The notes beneath the pieces are model-generated. The model saw only the letters and a list, made by a program, of their open reading frames with translations, did no database searches and was not told where the DNA came from. A stretch of 64,000 nt of DNA from Marvinbryantia formatexigens DSM 14469 (GTDB lineage: Bacteria > Bacillota > Clostridia > Lachnospirales > Lachnospiraceae): NCBI RefSeq assembly GCF_025148285.1, contig NZ_CP102268.1, positions 2,087,001-2,151,000 of the forward strand, read 5' to 3'. Of this stretch, positions 61,484 to 64,000 are shown in pieces; positions within the stretch are counted from its first letter, which is position 1; each line of letters opens with the position of its first letter. A program made the position numbers and the translations under genes.

Positions 61484-62322
61484 TGGAACGTGGAAGAAAA
61501 AGAGTGAAACCTTCGGATATTGTACTTCTGATAGCGGCGGTAATTCTGGCGATCGTGTTTCTGTATCCGGTATTTTTTGCACTGATTTCCGCATTCAAGA
61601 GCAACGGCGATATTCTGAAGAATCCGTCCGCTTTGCCGACATCCTTCTACATACAGAACTTTAAGGATTTGTTTGCGCAGTCGGATTTTGCGACGGCAAT
61701 TATACATTCCGTGGTTCTCACGGTGGTTTCGGAGATGCTGATCGTCTGCATCGTGCCGATGGCGGCATACGGAATTGAGCGCAGGAAAAGTAAAGTGACC
61801 GCTTTTTTGTATACGTATTTCCTGGCGGGAATGATGATTCCCTTCCATCTGTATATGTTCCCGCTGTTTAAGGAGCTGCGGATTTTTCATCTTTTCGGGA
61901 ATATGGCGGGACCCGTTGTTGTGTATATTTCCGGGTCGATCGCGTTTGGATGTCTGCTGTACTGCAGCTTCTTAAAGGGGATCCCGCTGGAGATCGAGGA
62001 GGCGGCGATGATCGACGGCTGCACGCCGTTTCAGACCTTCTGGAAGGTGACGTTCCCACTGCTGGGTCCCTGCACCGGCTCAATGGTAATTTTAAACGGG
62101 CTGAACATCTGGAACGATTATCTGATGCCGTATCTGGTGCTGCCGAGCGGCAAGGCAAAGACCATCACGGTAGAAATCGCCGCCTTTGTAGGACAGTATA
62201 CAGCCAGATGGGATATTGTATTTGCGGGCACGGTGATTTCGATTGTTCCGGCATTGTGTATTTTCTGTGCTTTCCAGAAATATTTTGTGAAAGGAATCAC
62301 GGCGGGAGCGGCAAAAGGCTGA
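61483..62322 (+). CDS. Sugar ABC transporter permease 2B
   Basis: The 279 residues have six transmembrane helices and the EAA loop EIEEAAMIDGCTPFQTFWKV (~170), MalG/UgpE type. It starts on the last base of permease 2A (TAATG-type overlap). A second sensor kinase gene follows after 78 bases. Confidence 0.93.
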   Translation: MERGRKRVKPSDIVLLIAAVILAIVFLYPVFFALISAFKSNGDILKNPSALPTSFYIQNFKDLFAQSDFATAIIHSVVLTVVSEMLIVCIVPMAAYGIERRKSKVTAFLYTYFLAGMMIPFHLYMFPLFKELRIFHLFGNMAGPVVVYISGSIAFGCLLYCSFLKGIPLEIEEAAMIDGCTPFQTFWKVTFPLLGPCTGSMVILNGLNIWNDYLMPYLVLPSGKAKTITVEIAAFVGQYTARWDIVFAGTVISIVPALCIFCAFQKYFVKGITAGAAKG

Positions 62323-62400
62323 AAAAGGCAGACAGAGGGTTTGCTTTTGCAGATACAGACATGTTAAGATAGGTATAAGAAAAATGCGGAGGGCAGAAAA

Positions 62401-64000
62401 GTGAAGAAATGTATCCGTAAGCTCAGTCTGTATCATAAATTTGCAATTACAATTATTCTGGTAGGTCTGTTTCCGATGCTGATACTGGCGACGGTGATTC
62501 TGAACAGTATGATTTCTGATTACCGCCAGGCGCTGCAGGCACAGTACACGCAGGCGGCGGAGTATGTGGGCAATAGCCTGGAAGAGGTTCTGGACACTTA
62601 TAATACGATATCGAAGATGCCGTACAATTACAACGCTTCCCAGGGCGAGTACGCCAGAAGGGATTATCTGACCTTCGATAATTTCCGGCAGATGTTGTAC
62701 GGTGAAGGGTATGAACCGGAAACGATGGAGGAGAACCGGGCGTCGGAGATGCAGGAATTTCTGAAGTACCTGGACGGGGCAGATCAGTACATGCAGGGCG
62801 CTCATTTTATCGCGCCGGATTTAAACGGGCAGAAGCTGGCGTTTCACTACAGCCGCTACAGCACCTTTTTTAAAGATGAAGAATTATTTGAGGAGAAAAT
62901 GGAATTTGGGAATCTGGACAGAGAGAGCCGCAATCTGATTCTGATTCCCACGCACCAGACGGGGTACTTCAGCGGTCTGAAAAATCCGGTGTTTACGATA
63001 GCGCGGAATTATTTTGATCTGCGCGGCGAGGTCGGCAATACACCCTACGTCGGGACACTGTTTCTTGACGTTGACATAAGAAGAATTTCGCGGATTTTTG
63101 CGAGTGTGAAATTCAGTGGAAACGAAGATTTTTATGTGCTGGATGAAAACCGGAACTGTCTGTACAGCAGCGACAGCGCCTGTATCGGGCAGAAGCTGGA
63201 TATGGGTTTTGAAAATTCACAAAAACAGTTTGTGGTAAAATCCAGGGAGAATGAATACGGTCTGCAGGTAATCGCTGTGATGAATACTGCGGTTGCATTT
63301 TCCCAGATTTATAATGTACAGAAAATTATTTACCTGTTTCTGGGAGCGTCGGTTGCGGCGCTGCTGGCGGCATCGGTTTATTTCTCCGGGCGTCTGACGA
63401 AACCGATGCAGGCAATGATGCAGGAGATGGAAAAGATAGAAAAGGGAGATTTTAATATTCAGCTTCCGGTCAGTTCGGGAGACGAAATCGGTATTCTCTC
63501 GCAGCGCTTTAATCAGATGAGCGCCGCGCTGAAGAGGTACATCGACCAGGTGTATGTGGTGCAGATACGGCAGAAGGAGGCGGAGCTTACCGCGCTGAAA
63601 TCACAGATTTATCCACATTTTCTGTACAATACGCTGGAGATTATCCGCATGACGGCGCTGGAGGAGGGAAATCAGAATGTGCCGGAAATGATTGAGGCGC
63701 TGGCAGAGCAGATTCATTATCTGATTGGACCGGTGAAGGATATGGTTCCGCTGGAGAAAGAGCTGGATATCGTGAAAAAGTATGTTTATCTTCTGAACTG
63801 CCGCATTACCGGAAAAATCCAGCTCCGGACGCAGGAGGACGGCCTGGACGGGGTGATGGTTCCCAGGCTGATTCTGCAGCCGATCGTGGAAAATGCCTAT
63901 GTACACGGGATAAAGCCGCGCGGAAAGGGAAGCATCAGCGTGGAGGCGCATGCGGAGGACGGGAATCTTTGTATCAGCGTGATGGATACCGGCGTCGGAA
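62401..64000 (+). CDS. YesM-type sensor histidine kinase 2 (runs off the window)
   Basis: The frame is open from GTG 62401 (GGAGGG upstream) to the window end, 533 residues. It has a transmembrane helix (FAITIILVGLFPMLILATVI), an extracellular sensor (~40-300; PTHQTGYFSGLKNPVFTIAR), a second helix (IIYLFLGASVAALLAASVYF), HAMP (KIEKGDFNIQLPVSSGDEIG), the His region ALKSQIYPHFLYNTLEII (~405) and the start of the ATPase domain (ILQPIVENAYVHGI, VMDTGVG). A YesN-type regulator probably follows outside the window. It is the cognate sensor candidate for transporter 2. Confidence 0.93.
   Translation, partial: MKKCIRKLSLYHKFAITIILVGLFPMLILATVILNSMISDYRQALQAQYTQAAEYVGNSLEEVLDTYNTISKMPYNYNASQGEYARRDYLTFDNFRQMLYGEGYEPETMEENRASEMQEFLKYLDGADQYMQGAHFIAPDLNGQKLAFHYSRYSTFFKDEELFEEKMEFGNLDRESRNLILIPTHQTGYFSGLKNPVFTIARNYFDLRGEVGNTPYVGTLFLDVDIRRISRIFASVKFSGNEDFYVLDENRNCLYSSDSACIGQKLDMGFENSQKQFVVKSRENEYGLQVIAVMNTAVAFSQIYNVQKIIYLFLGASVAALLAASVYFSGRLTKPMQAMMQEMEKIEKGDFNIQLPVSSGDEIGILSQRFNQMSAALKRYIDQVYVVQIRQKEAELTALKSQIYPHFLYNTLEIIRMTALEEGNQNVPEMIEALAEQIHYLIGPVKDMVPLEKELDIVKKYVYLLNCRITGKIQLRTQEDGLDGVMVPRLILQPIVENAYVHGIKPRGKGSISVEAHAEDGNLCISVMDTGVG

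Overview
The window looks like a chromosome segment of a Clostridia bacterium, most likely Lachnospiraceae. The evidence is AGGAGG-type ribosome sites throughout, YesM/YesN-type two-component systems, CUT1 sugar ABC transporters without their own ATPase, a group IIC intron maturase that reads like the Eubacterium rectale enzyme, and a KTGD-type cell-wall sorting tail. Gene families were recognised from remembered sequence patterns; no search was run. Base composition is patchy: about 1-12 kb and 41-64 kb read GC-richer, while about 12-20 kb and 28-41 kb are AT-rich accessory DNA.

Region A (1-12.1 kb) is a cell-surface locus. A leftward histidine kinase/LytTR regulator pair is divergent from a rightward operon. 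The operon has a putative LytTR operator, a 16-unit AGAC microsatellite inside a short leader ORF, a strong terminator hairpin, a receiver-like protein, a 2109-residue surface protein (BspA-type leucine-rich repeats plus beta-helix modules), two small secreted proteins and two membrane-anchored proteins, and a wall-anchored stalk protein. The giant protein and both small secreted proteins end in the same beta-domain, marked by WGxMxFxY. The microsatellite, the leader frames and the terminator together look like a phase-variable attenuator. This is my main candidate for an undescribed system.

Region B (12.1-21 kb) is a defence and toxin-antitoxin island: two unknown genes, a lone AbiEi antitoxin, an IS1182-like transposase, dinD, a truncated-looking gene next to a SecB-like chaperone, a complete AbiE pair, and an AAA ATPase with a TOPRIM-like partner behind a palindromic promoter. 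Two identical 38-bp terminator sequences bracket 12.2-17.4 kb. Region C (21-26.3 kb) has a flavodoxin-like reductase, a membrane-bound GH3 enzyme with permuted domains, and a tandem-flavodoxin lipoprotein. Both flavodoxin genes have promoters with the 19-bp spacer typical of MerR-family control.

Region D (26.3-28.7 kb) is an IS110-family element and a structured inverted-repeat segment. Region E (28.7-41.5 kb) is a type I restriction-modification locus: Fic, HsdM, DUF3644, HsdS, a DUF3990/DUF3791 toxin-antitoxin-like pair, a tyrosine recombinase, a second HsdS and HsdR. Repeats shared by the two hsdS genes would allow specificity exchange. A gene behind a ribosome-site hairpin, an odd tRNA-like cloverleaf and an ABC-transporter remnant follow.

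Region F (41.5-46 kb) holds a hydrolase, a phosphoesterase, a VapBC-like pair and a group IIC intron inserted at the pair's terminator, with its maturase frameshifted. Region G (46.2-64 kb) is a plant-glycan uptake and degradation locus: two YesM-type kinases (the second runs off the window), one YesN regulator, two binding protein/permease sets, a deacetylase-like protein, a GH42-like enzyme and a GH43 enzyme.
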